Positions 1 through 5,805 of a stretch of 6,161 nucleotides of DNA are shown in pieces. Under the pieces are notes generated by a model. It made no database searches, was not told the origin of the DNA, and saw only the letters and a list, made by a program, of their open reading frames with translations. Position 1 is the stretch's first letter, and each line of letters opens with the position of its first letter. The position numbers were made by a program, and so were the translations under genes. The stretch covers positions 1-6,161 of the forward strand of contig CAMBCD010000174.1 of the NCBI GenBank assembly GCA_945863085.1. Reading direction: 5' to 3'. The DNA comes from Bordetella parapertussis. Its GTDB lineage: Bacteria > Pseudomonadota > Gammaproteobacteria > Burkholderiales > SG8-41.

Positions 1-38
1 TCTTTCGTACGCGTAAACGCAGTAACTTCGATCTTCAT
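1..38 (-). CDS. rplY: 50S ribosomal protein L25 (partial, N-terminus only)
   Basis: Only the first 12 codons are present, reading MKIEVTAFTRTK, and the gene continues beyond the left edge. The ATG (36-38) follows a good Shine-Dalgarno, GGAG at 45-48, with a 6-nt spacer. The peptide resembles the start of the L25/TL5/Ctc family, which binds 5S rRNA in the large ribosomal subunit. Position directly downstream of prs on the same strand supports the call, because prs-rplY (then pth) is a common proteobacterial order. The gene lies behind an intrinsic terminator and its leader carries an inverted repeat, so its expression may be uncoupled from prs. With only 12 residues, the identification rests mainly on context. 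Whether this is the short E. coli-like form or the longer form with a CTC domain cannot be told here. Confidence 0.8.
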   Translation of the reverse strand, partial: MKIEVTAFTRTK

Positions 39-44
39 TTCACT

Positions 45-48
45 CTCC
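45..48 (-). promoter_or_regulatory. Ribosome binding site of rplY
   Basis: GGAG on the minus strand lies 6 nt before the ATG at 36-38. It is a canonical Shine-Dalgarno and fixes the rplY start. Confidence 0.75.
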
Positions 49-55
49 AGTAATT

Positions 56-82
56 GCGGGAATCCGCGACCAGTATTCCCGC
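56..82 (-). repeat. Perfect 8-bp inverted repeat in the rplY leader
   Basis: GCGGGAAT (56-63) and its exact complement ATTCCCGC (75-82) enclose an 11-nt loop. In minus-strand RNA this gives a GC-rich hairpin that ends 7 nt upstream of the rplY GGAG. No U-tract follows, so it is not a second terminator. It may be a translational or mRNA-stability element of the rplY leader, or a DNA operator; the role is inferred only from its position. Confidence 0.6.
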
Positions 83-85
83 GTT

Positions 86-114
86 AAAAAGAAGCCGGGA
101 TGATTTCCAGCTTC
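86..114 (-). terminator. Intrinsic terminator downstream of prs
   Basis: On the minus strand GAAGC-T-GG pairs with CC-G-GCTTC as an 8-bp stem (114-107 with 98-91, one U-G wobble) around an 8-nt loop. Five U residues (90-86) follow immediately. This is a normal Rho-independent layout. It lies 82 nt after the prs stop and 48 nt before the rplY start, so it should end most transcripts from the prs side or act as a partial read-through point controlling rplY. Confidence 0.7.
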
Positions 115-164
115 CACAAAATCTTTACTTCACCCAACCATATTCATTAGAAGGGCTCTTCCGG

Positions 165-187
165 TGCGCCCGAGCACTTTGGGCGCA
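165..187 (-). repeat. Hairpin just after the prs stop codon
   Basis: TGCGCCC (187-181 on the minus strand) and GGGCGCA (171-165) form a perfect 7-bp stem with a 9-nt loop, starting 8 nt after the prs stop codon. No U-run follows, so it is not a classical terminator. It could protect the mRNA 3' end once transcription stops at the terminator at 86-114; that role is inference. Confidence 0.5.
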
Positions 188-195
188 AAGCCTGC

Positions 196-1146
196 TTACT
201 CGACGAAGAGCGAACTCACCGAATCCTCGGCACTGATGCGGCGCATTGTTTCCGCCATCAGCCCGGACACTGTCAGCACACGGATCTTCGCGCACTTGCG
301 CGCCGCCTCCGTCAGCGGGATCGTATCGGTGACGACGATTTCGTCGAGTGCCGATCCGGCAATCCGCTCCACCGCCGACCCTGACAGCACCGCGTGCGTG
401 CAATACGCCAGGACTTTTTCCGCGCCGTGCTTTTTCAGTGCTGCAGCGGCTTCACACAGCGTGTTCGCCGTATCCACCATGTCATCGACGATCACGCAGG
501 TACGTCCCTCGATCTCGCCGATGATGTTCATCACCGTCGCAACATTGGGCCGCGGCCGGCGTTTGTCGATGATCGCTAAGTCGGATTCAAGCCGTTTTGC
601 CAGCGCCCGCGCCCGCACCACGCCGCCGACGTCGGGTGACACCACGACCAGCTGCTTGAAATCGTGTTTCCAGATGTCGCCGAGCATGATCGGCCCGGAA
701 TAAATATTGTCCACCGGGATGTCGAAAAATCCCTGTATCTGTTCCGAGTGGAGGTCCATGGTCAGCACGCGGTCCACACCCACGCTGCTCATCATGTTCG
801 CTACCACCTTGGCGGTAATCGGCACCCGCGCCGAGTTCGGCCGCCGGTCCTGACGCGCATAACCCATGTACGGAATCGCCGCGGTGACACGTCCGGCCGA
901 AGCCCGTTTCAGCGCATCCACCATCACCAGCAGTTCCATCAGCGTGTCGTTGGTCGGCGCGCATATCGACTGCAGGATGAACACATCCTTGCCGCGGACG
1001 TTCTCGAGGATTTCCACCATCACCTCGCCATCGCTGAACCGCCCGACCTTGGCACGGCCGATGTGGATGTCGAGATGGCTGACCACCGCCTCCGCGAGCC
1101 GCGGATTGGCATTGCCGGTAAACACCATCAGCCTGTCTAACGCCAC
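196..1146 (-). CDS. prs: Ribose-phosphate pyrophosphokinase (PRPP synthetase)
   Basis: This cytosolic enzyme transfers pyrophosphate from ATP to ribose 5-phosphate, making PRPP for purine, pyrimidine, NAD, histidine and tryptophan synthesis. The 316-aa product is full length. Visible family signatures are FSDGE (about 37-41), the ATP-binding RQDRR (98-102), the metal-binding DLHSEQ (131-136), the flexible-loop KRRPRP (195-200) and the PRPP-binding loop [12 protein letters not shown] (218-229). All key residues are intact. Two GTG codons lie in tandem at the start (1147-1149 and 1144-1146). I choose the second because the AGGGGG Shine-Dalgarno at 1153-1158 then has a 6-nt spacer rather than 3. 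The resulting [14 protein letters not shown] also lines up in length with betaproteobacterial homologues as I remember them. The gene starts 48 nt downstream of tRNA-Gln on the same strand, and I see no clear promoter between them. Confidence 0.97.
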   Translation of the reverse strand: MALDRLMVFTGNANPRLAEAVVSHLDIHIGRAKVGRFSDGEVMVEILENVRGKDVFILQSICAPTNDTLMELLVMVDALKRASAGRVTAAIPYMGYARQDRRPNSARVPITAKVVANMMSSVGVDRVLTMDLHSEQIQGFFDIPVDNIYSGPIMLGDIWKHDFKQLVVVSPDVGGVVRARALAKRLESDLAIIDKRRPRPNVATVMNIIGEIEGRTCVIVDDMVDTANTLCEAAAALKKHGAEKVLAYCTHAVLSGSAVERIAGSALDEIVVTDTIPLTEAARKCAKIRVLTVSGLMAETMRRISAEDSVSSLFVE

Positions 1147-1152
1147 CACACA

Positions 1153-1158
1153 CCCCCT
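1153..1158 (-). promoter_or_regulatory. Ribosome binding site of prs
   Basis: AGGGGG on the minus strand is 6 nt from the GTG at 1144-1146 and 3 nt from the GTG at 1147-1149. The spacing decides the start in favour of the second GTG. Confidence 0.6.
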
Positions 1159-1194
1159 GGATGCCGCCCATCACAAACCGACCATAAAACCAAG

Positions 1195-1271
1195 TGGCTG
1201 GGGAGGAAGGATTCGAACCTTCGCATGCTGGAATCAAAATCCAGTGCCTTAACCAACTTGGCGACTCCCCA
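1195..1271 (-). tRNA. tRNA-Gln (anticodon TTG)
   Basis: A complete 77-nt tRNA on the minus strand. The acceptor stem TGGGGAG pairs with CTCCCCA, followed by discriminator G and an encoded CCA (1195-1197). The anticodon arm CTGGA/TCCAG encloses the loop TTTTGAT, giving anticodon TTG (1235-1237), which decodes glutamine CAA. The T-arm GAAGG-TTCGAAT-CCTTC is perfect. The weak first pair (T-A) and discriminator G match the usual bacterial tRNA-Gln identity elements. It sits between ispE (154 nt upstream) and prs (48 nt downstream), all on one strand. No obvious sigma70 promoter or terminator flanks it, so it may be processed out of a longer transcript. Confidence 0.97.
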
Positions 1272-1374
1272 ACTGAAACCCGCTTTACTGCAAAACCCCT
1301 TCACAGCCGTTTTTCCTGCCGCGACCGACGCCACTTCCGGCATCAATCGCTCATTTATCTTCGATCAAGGCCTC

Positions 1375-1434
1375 AAATTCGTCCCTAACTTCGTTCCGAA
1401 CTGCGTTCTCAACCCAGTCCGCACTTCAGTCCGG
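1375..1434. repeat. Degenerate 12-bp tandem repeat at the 3' end of ispE
   Basis: Five diverged 12-bp units follow one another at 1375, 1387, 1399, 1411 and 1423, with a plus-strand consensus near AACTTCGTYCCS. The last unit spans the ispE stop codon (1426-1428). The outer units are weakly conserved, so chance is possible. The rest of the 154-nt gap between ispE and tRNA-Gln shows no terminator and no convincing promoter. Confidence 0.35.
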
Positions 1435-2289
1435 GCTCAAATCCGCAAGCCCGTACAAGGGATGCTGATCCAGTCCGCGTGCCACAAACCCGTTCATGCC
1501 GGACGGACATGCCGCCAGCGCCTGCCGCGCGCCGGACTCGTCGGCAAACGCCGCAAACACGCAGGCACCGGATCCGGTCATTTGCCCCCCGCCGACCGAT
1601 TCAAGCCATGCGAGATGCCCGGCCACTTCCGGGTACAACCTGCAAACCAGAGGTTCGAGATCGTTCCCTGCCGACACGGAAAAGCCTTGTATTTTAATCG
1701 GTTCCGAGTCCCGTTTCAATTCCGGATGCTGGAAAATCCCGGCCGTGGCCACCGCCACCGGCGGCACCAGCACCAGATACCAGGCCGGGGCCACCGGCAG
1801 CGGCGTCAGGATCTCGCCCACACCGCCAGCCAGGGCGGTCTGGCCGTAGACAAATACCGGCACATCGGCACCCAGCGGCAATGCCAGATCCTGCAAACGC
1901 TTGCGCGACAAGCCGGTGCCCCATAAATGGTTCAAGGCCAGCAGCGTAGTTGCGGCATCCGAACTGCCGCCGCCCAGTCCACCGCCGACTGGCAGACGCT
2001 TTTCGACGACAATATCCGCGCCCAGTTTTGTGCCGGTCGCCGCCTGCAGCGCTCGCGCCGCACGCAGGGTCAGATCATCGGCTGCGGCAACGCCCGGCAG
2101 CGGTCGCACCCGGGCAATCACGCCGTCATGGCGTACACGCAGCCGCACGGTGTCGCCATAATCGATGAAACGGAACACGGTCTGCAGCAGGTGATAACCG
2201 TCGGCCCGGCGGCCGGTCACGCGCAACATCAGGTTGAGTTTTGCCGGCGCCGGGAAACCGGCCAGATCATTCAGTGCTGCATCATTCAT
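1426..2289 (-). CDS. ispE: 4-diphosphocytidyl-2-C-methyl-D-erythritol kinase
   Basis: A cytosolic GHMP kinase of the MEP (non-mevalonate) pathway. It uses ATP to phosphorylate the 2-hydroxyl of CDP-methylerythritol on the route to isopentenyl diphosphate. The 287-aa product is close to the E. coli length (283). The substrate-binding PAKLNL motif is at 15-20 with catalytic Lys17. The glycine-rich ATP loop PVGGGLGGGSSDAA is at about 100-113, GADVPVF at 140-146 carries catalytic Asp142, and the C-terminal GHMP motif contains GGGQMTGSGACVF. I choose the ATG at 2287-2289: it places PAKLNL at the usual depth, lies 7 nt after the lolB stop, and has a GGTGA-type Shine-Dalgarno overlapping that stop. 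A longer frame from a TTG at 2340 would overlap lolB by 44 nt and is unlikely. Close spacing implies cotranscription with lolB, an order common in proteobacteria. Confidence 0.97.
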   Translation of the reverse strand: MNDAALNDLAGFPAPAKLNLMLRVTGRRADGYHLLQTVFRFIDYGDTVRLRVRHDGVIARVRPLPGVAAADDLTLRAARALQAATGTKLGADIVVEKRLPVGGGLGGGSSDAATTLLALNHLWGTGLSRKRLQDLALPLGADVPVFVYGQTALAGGVGEILTPLPVAPAWYLVLVPPVAVATAGIFQHPELKRDSEPIKIQGFSVSAGNDLEPLVCRLYPEVAGHLAWLESVGGGQMTGSGACVFAAFADESGARQALAACPSGMNGFVARGLDQHPLYGLADLSPD

Positions 2290-2296
2290 CGCCGGA

Positions 2297-2887
2297 TCAC
2301 CCGCCGTCCTGCAACCGCAGTTCGTCGCGCCACTCGTCAATTACCATGCGGATGCGCTGGCCGCCCTGCGTCAACTCCAGTTGCCGCGGCATAGTGCCGT
2401 CGCCGGTTTCAGGATAAACATAACGAATGCCCCAGCCCTCCTGCTCCAGCAGCAACAGCCGGCCGCGGGCATCGCGGGTGGCGGCCGCAGTCGCGCTGCC
2501 CGGCACTGTTGCGCCACGAATCCAGTGCTGCAACTGGGCGAGGGGCAGCGGCCAGCCCAGGGCCTGGAGCGTCAGACCCTCGACCGACATCGCATGATAT
2601 TGCCGTTGATCAGCAGCAGTGAGCGTAGCGCCGCCGGCGTCGGTGCTTATATAGGCCAGCGTCTGTCCGACCGGTGTCATCAGCCAGATCTCGTTGTCGG
2701 CTGCGCCATGGCGCCAGCGGAAATTGGCGGAAAACGAACGGCCGTCGTTGCTGGCCAGCATCCGTCCGAGGATGTCGAAAGGCTCCGCCGCCGGAACGGA
2801 CGCGCCGGGATTGAACAGTATCGCGCAGCCGGCGCAGAGCAGCGTCGCGGCGCCCGCCGCCAGCAACCGGGCGACGCCAAAATTCAT
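2297..2887 (-). CDS. lolB: Outer-membrane lipoprotein insertion protein LolB
   Basis: LolB is the outer-membrane receptor that takes lipoproteins from the periplasmic carrier LolA and inserts them into the inner leaflet. The 196-aa product (E. coli about 207) starts with a short signal peptide ending LLCAGC, giving lipidated Cys21. The mature part aligns by eye with E. coli LolB over three stretches: WLMTPVGQTLAYI, ALGWPLPLAQLQHWIRG and MPRQLELTQGGQRI. Two points about the signal are odd: the -3 lipobox position is Cys instead of the usual Leu, and only one positive charge (Arg7) precedes the hydrophobic core. The ATG overlaps the stop of the upstream TPR gene as ATGA (2884-2887) and has no Shine-Dalgarno of its own, so translational coupling is likely. 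The C-terminus ends 7 nt before ispE. Confidence 0.93.
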   Translation of the reverse strand: MNFGVARLLAAGAATLLCAGCAILFNPGASVPAAEPFDILGRMLASNDGRSFSANFRWRHGAADNEIWLMTPVGQTLAYISTDAGGATLTAADQRQYHAMSVEGLTLQALGWPLPLAQLQHWIRGATVPGSATAAATRDARGRLLLLEQEGWGIRYVYPETGDGTMPRQLELTQGGQRIRMVIDEWRDELRLQDGG

Positions 2888-4662
2888 TGGGCTGATTGCA
2901 GAACGACGGGAGCGAGGCGTTTGACGGTGCCTTGCAGCACTTCGTTTTTGGGATGGTCACGCAAGGCATCCGTCCACAGCTTGCGCGCTTCCGCCTGCCG
3001 CCCGAGCAGCCACAACACCTCGCCGAGATGGGCGGCAATTTCGCCATCAGGCCGCAACTCGAATGACCGCTGCAGATAACCCAGCGCTTCCTGATTCTGT
3101 CCCAGGCGATGCAGCACCCAGCCCAGGCTGTCGAGGATGAACGGGTCTTCGGGCGCGAGTTTGTGCGCAGTCTCGATCAGTTCGCGGGCTTCGGGCAGGC
3201 GCTGGTTGCGGTCGGCGAGCGTGTAGCCCAGTGCATTGTAGGCGTGCGCATGGGTCGGCCGCATCGCGATGACCTTGCGCAGATTGGCCTCAAGCACGTC
3301 GATACGGTTGACCTTCTCCGCCGCCATCGCGTGGTCATACAGCAGGTCCGGCGAATCCGGTGCGCGCGCGACCGCGGCACCCAGGAAATCAAAAGCTTCC
3401 TGGTATGCATTGGCATCGCGCAACAGGCCAGCCTCGGCCAGCGTGAGCTGGGTGCGCTGCTGCGCGTCGCCGGCTTCGACGGCCTGCAGGTGACGGCGCG
3501 CCTCGGCAAGTTTGCCCTGCTTCGCCAGCACGCCGGCATAGCGGGCCTGCGCGGCAACAAACTGCGAGCCGTGCGTAACACCGGCATACCACTTCAGCGC
3601 CTCATCATCGCGTTTCAGTTCCTCGTTGACCTGGCCCAGGTACATGCGCACTGTATCCGGATCCTTGTGACCGATTTCCAGCGCGCGCCGCAACTGCGCT
3701 TCGGCAGCCACGTAATCCTTGGCCTGTATCGACAGCGTCGCCACCGCCATTGTGATCTCGGCGTTGTTCGGTGCTTCGCCGAGCAACACCTCAAACTGTT
3801 TACGTGCTTCGGGAAACCGCCGCGCAGTGACCAGCATGCGGGCATAGTTCAGCCGCGCATCGCGCGCATTCGGATTGGCCTTGACGAAACCGTCAAGAAA
3901 ACTGATCGCCTCGTCCGTTGAGCTGCGCTGCAAGGCCTGCGCCTGGAACAGCGCGGCGAGCTCCCAGCCCGGCCTGAGTTTGAGTGCCTGGCGGGCAGCG
4001 TCGAGCGCCGCCTGCTGGTCATTGGCGTTCCACGCCGCCTGGGCTGTCGCGAGACTGGCTTCCGGAACCTGCGGATACTTCTCCGCCAGCGTGCGCAGCA
4101 GCTTGTGTATCGCCGGTTTGTCCGGATGTCCCGCCACCAGGGTTGATATCTGCAGGAAATTCTGCCCGACGTGCTCCGGATCACCGGCCAGCCATTTTTC
4201 GAGATGGGGCACTGCGTCGTCCAGTCGCGACTGGTTGACCAGCAATGCGATCACCGTCTGGCGTGCCCGCGCCGACTCAGGATCGGCCTGCAGCCACAAG
4301 GTCGCCGCTTCCAGTGCCGCGGGGAGGAAACGCGCGTTCCACGCAACCTCCGCGGCGCGGCGCGCGATCCGCGGATCCCTGGTTTCGCGCGCGACTTCGA
4401 GGAACGCCGGCACCGCAACATGCGGCTGGCCACGCTGGATCGCAATCTCGGCGAGTGTGATCTTGAACAGGATGGCCTCGCTCAACTCGACGTTGGGCAG
4501 GGGGGCAGCCCGCTGCGCGGGCAGCTGCGTCACCACCTTCGGCAAAGGCTTGGTTGCAGGAGTGACGGCAGCAGCCGGCGCCGCATCAGTTTGCAGCGGA
4601 GGTTGCGCACAGGCAGCGAGGGTGAGGCAGGCGGTGAGCGCTAGGGTTCTGGTCAGATTCAT
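2884..4662 (-). CDS. TPR-repeat lipoprotein of the lolB operon
   Basis: A 592-aa predicted lipoprotein made mostly of tetratricopeptide repeats. The signal MNLTRTLALTACLTLAAC has lipobox LAAC with lipidated Cys18 followed by Ala, consistent with outer-membrane sorting. An Ala/Pro-rich linker runs to about residue 55, then helical TPR-like repeats follow to the end. The clearest are at about 474-580, containing AYNALGYTLA, DSLGWVLHRLGQNQEAL and AHLGEVLWLLGRQAEAR. TPR arrays bind proteins, so a scaffold or chaperone role at the inner face of the outer membrane is plausible, but no specific function can be read from the sequence. A gene of this kind commonly precedes lolB in betaproteobacteria, and the ATGA overlap implies tight coupling with it. 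I reject a longer frame from a TTG at 4722, because the signal peptide begins exactly at the ATG 4660-4662. No strong Shine-Dalgarno is visible upstream of this start. Confidence 0.9.
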   Translation of the reverse strand: MNLTRTLALTACLTLAACAQPPLQTDAAPAAAVTPATKPLPKVVTQLPAQRAAPLPNVELSEAILFKITLAEIAIQRGQPHVAVPAFLEVARETRDPRIARRAAEVAWNARFLPAALEAATLWLQADPESARARQTVIALLVNQSRLDDAVPHLEKWLAGDPEHVGQNFLQISTLVAGHPDKPAIHKLLRTLAEKYPQVPEASLATAQAAWNANDQQAALDAARQALKLRPGWELAALFQAQALQRSSTDEAISFLDGFVKANPNARDARLNYARMLVTARRFPEARKQFEVLLGEAPNNAEITMAVATLSIQAKDYVAAEAQLRRALEIGHKDPDTVRMYLGQVNEELKRDDEALKWYAGVTHGSQFVAAQARYAGVLAKQGKLAEARRHLQAVEAGDAQQRTQLTLAEAGLLRDANAYQEAFDFLGAAVARAPDSPDLLYDHAMAAEKVNRIDVLEANLRKVIAMRPTHAHAYNALGYTLADRNQRLPEARELIETAHKLAPEDPFILDSLGWVLHRLGQNQEALGYLQRSFELRPDGEIAAHLGEVLWLLGRQAEARKLWTDALRDHPKNEVLQGTVKRLAPVVLQSAQ

Positions 4663-4715
4663 CGGATGATTGGGTGACTGGCGGGTGGCTGACGCGGCAG
4701 CGCAAGGATTCCGGA

Positions 4716-4728
4716 TGCGCAATGCGCA
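4716..4728. repeat. Tandem palindrome TGCGCA-A-TGCGCA
   Basis: Two copies of the self-complementary hexamer TGCGCA are separated by one base, giving a 13-bp near-symmetric site. It lies between the predicted minus-strand promoter and the TPR gene start. It could be an operator or form a small leader hairpin, but a chance occurrence in GC-rich DNA is possible. Confidence 0.3.
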
Positions 4729-4734
4729 AACGCC

Positions 4735-4763
4735 TTCATAATGAGCCCCATATTAGGTATATT
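4735..4763 (+). promoter_or_regulatory. Candidate sigma70 promoter for the ABC transporter genes
   Basis: TTCATA (4735-4740, 4 of 6 against TTGACA) and TATATT (4758-4763, 5 of 6 against TATAAT) are separated by exactly 17 bp. Transcription would start near 4770, at the beginning of the 15-bp repeats, giving a 5' leader of about 90 nt before the ABC ATPase start. This is a consensus match by eye only. Confidence 0.45.
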
Positions 4764-4778
4764 CGATGCTTACTACAA
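4750..4778 (-). promoter_or_regulatory. Candidate sigma70 promoter for the TPR-lolB-ispE genes
   Basis: On the minus strand TTGTAG (4778-4773, 3 of 6) and TAATAT (4755-4750, 4 of 6) are separated by 17 bp. Transcription would start near 4743, about 80 nt before the TPR lipoprotein ATG. Its -10 lies inside the spacer of the plus-strand promoter candidate, and its -35 lies in the first 15-bp repeat unit. The match is moderate. Confidence 0.35.
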
Positions 4779-4830
4779 GACTGCTTATTACAAGTCTGTT
4801 TATTACAAGACCGCTTATCACAAGGCAACT
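4771..4830. repeat. Four tandem 15-bp repeats in the divergent intergenic region
   Basis: Four contiguous 15-bp units begin at 4771, 4786, 4801 and 4816, with consensus TATTACAAGACYGCT. The first three are close to each other (units 1 and 3 differ at 2 positions) and the fourth is more diverged. Each unit junction creates an 11-bp imperfect palindrome, CTTATTACAAG or a variant (4769-4779, 4784-4794, 4799-4809, 4814-4824), with arms CTT/AAG. The tract is AT-rich compared with the flanking genes. It lies between the divergent promoter candidates and the ABC ATPase start, so iterated protein-binding sites or leader RNA elements are possible. It can also be read as a pentapeptide repeat (YYKTA) in frame with the ABC gene. 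Confidence 0.75.
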
Positions 4831-4860
4831 CGCCCCCGGGCGATACCGCTCCAGACGTTG

Positions 4861-5805
4861 ATGATTCCCACAGACCCCGCTTTGACCATCTGCGCCAGGG
4901 GTCTATCCCGCCGCTTCGGTACGCATATCGCCGTCAAAGCCATTGATCTGGATGTGCGCCGCGGCGAAGTTCTCGGCCTGCTTGGCCCCAACGGCGCCGG
5001 TAAAACCACGACGATGCAGATGTTGACCGGCAATCTGGCGCCGAGTGCCGGAGAAATCCGCATTTGTGATATCGATTTGCTGGAAAAACCCGCCCTGGCC
5101 AAGGCGCGCATCGGTTATCTGCCGGAAACCCCGCCGCTGTACCGGGAATTGAACGTCCGCGAATATCTTGATCTGGCCGCCAGGCTGCACCGTGTACCGA
5201 AAGCCGGACGCGCGGCCGCAGTCACCACCGCGATGGCACGTTGCGGCCTCGCCGATACCGGCCGCAAGCTGATCGGCACCCTGTCCAAGGGTTACCAGCA
5301 GCGCGTCGGTATTGCCCAGGCCATCGTCCACGAACCCGATGTGATCATTCTTGATGAACCCACGGTCGGACTGGATCCCAACCAGATCCTCGACATCCGC
5401 GCACTGATCCGCGAACTCGGCGGCAAACACAGCGTGATCCTGTCCACGCACATCCTGCCGGAAGTCGAAGCGGTGTGTGACCGGGTACAGATCATGCATC
5501 ACGGTGTCGTGGTGTTCAGCAACACCATCGCCGGCCTGCGCGACTTCCAGCGCGGGCGCACGGTGACCGTCGCCCTGCACCGCCCCCCTGACATCTCCGC
5601 GTTGCGCGCAATCGCCGGTGTCGGCGGCGTGGAGCCCGCCGGCGAGGGACGCTTCCGCATCCAGTTCGCAGCCGACAGCGATCCGTCGGAGGCGCTGGTC
5701 AGCGCAGCCGGCGCCGGCGACTGGGGCCTCCACCAGCTCACGCCGGCGCAAAGCAGCCTCGAAGACGTGTTCGTGCAATTGACCACGCAGGCGGAACCGT
5801 CATGA
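4861..5805 (+). CDS. ABC transporter ATP-binding protein, GldA-like
   Basis: The 314-aa nucleotide-binding subunit of an ABC-2 type exporter, expected on the cytoplasmic face of the inner membrane. All ABC motifs are present: Walker A GPNGAGKTT (42-50), signature LSKGYQQR (141-148), Walker B VIILDE (161-166), D-loop GLD (170-172) and switch histidine STH (195-197). The Q-loop position reads YLPE (86-89), as is common in this exporter subfamily. About 90 residues follow the ATPase core, as in GldA/CcmA-like proteins. I choose the ATG at 4861 because the ABC fold starts normally right after it. An upstream in-frame ATG at 4741 would add 40 residues of repeat-encoded sequence and lies upstream of the predicted transcription start. 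No good Shine-Dalgarno is visible before either. The stop overlaps the permease ATG as ATGA. The substrate is unknown. Confidence 0.92.
   Translation: MIPTDPALTICARGLSRRFGTHIAVKAIDLDVRRGEVLGLLGPNGAGKTTTMQMLTGNLAPSAGEIRICDIDLLEKPALAKARIGYLPETPPLYRELNVREYLDLAARLHRVPKAGRAAAVTTAMARCGLADTGRKLIGTLSKGYQQRVGIAQAIVHEPDVIILDEPTVGLDPNQILDIRALIRELGGKHSVILSTHILPEVEAVCDRVQIMHHGVVVFSNTIAGLRDFQRGRTVTVALHRPPDISALRAIAGVGGVEPAGEGRFRIQFAADSDPSEALVSAAGAGDWGLHQLTPAQSSLEDVFVQLTTQAEPS

Noticed and set aside
54..403. Small open frames around the prs 3' end and the rplY leader (plus 54-236, minus 125-403)
   Set aside because: They lack ribosome binding sites, overlap prs or the terminator and leader structures, and have no family resemblance.
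2290..2340. N-terminal extension of ispE from a TTG at 2340
   Set aside because: It would overlap lolB by 44 nt and push PAKLNL unusually deep; the ATG at 2289 has a GGTGA-type Shine-Dalgarno and suitable spacing.
2234..4669. Long plus-strand open frames of 264-281 codons opposite ispE, lolB and the TPR gene
   Set aside because: They are antisense to well-identified genes, are rich in Arg, Ala and Gly with no recognisable domain, and are expected in GC-rich DNA.
4663..4722. N-terminal extension of the TPR lipoprotein from a TTG at 4722
   Set aside because: A clean lipoprotein signal peptide starts at the ATG 4660-4662, and 20 extra residues before it would bury the signal.
4771..4830. CRISPR array
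   Set aside because: The units are contiguous 15-bp repeats without spacers, and no cas genes are present.
4903..5778. 291-codon minus-strand open frame opposite the ABC ATPase
   Set aside because: The plus frame carries every ABC motif in order; the minus frame shows no family features and mirrors the codon bias of the real gene.
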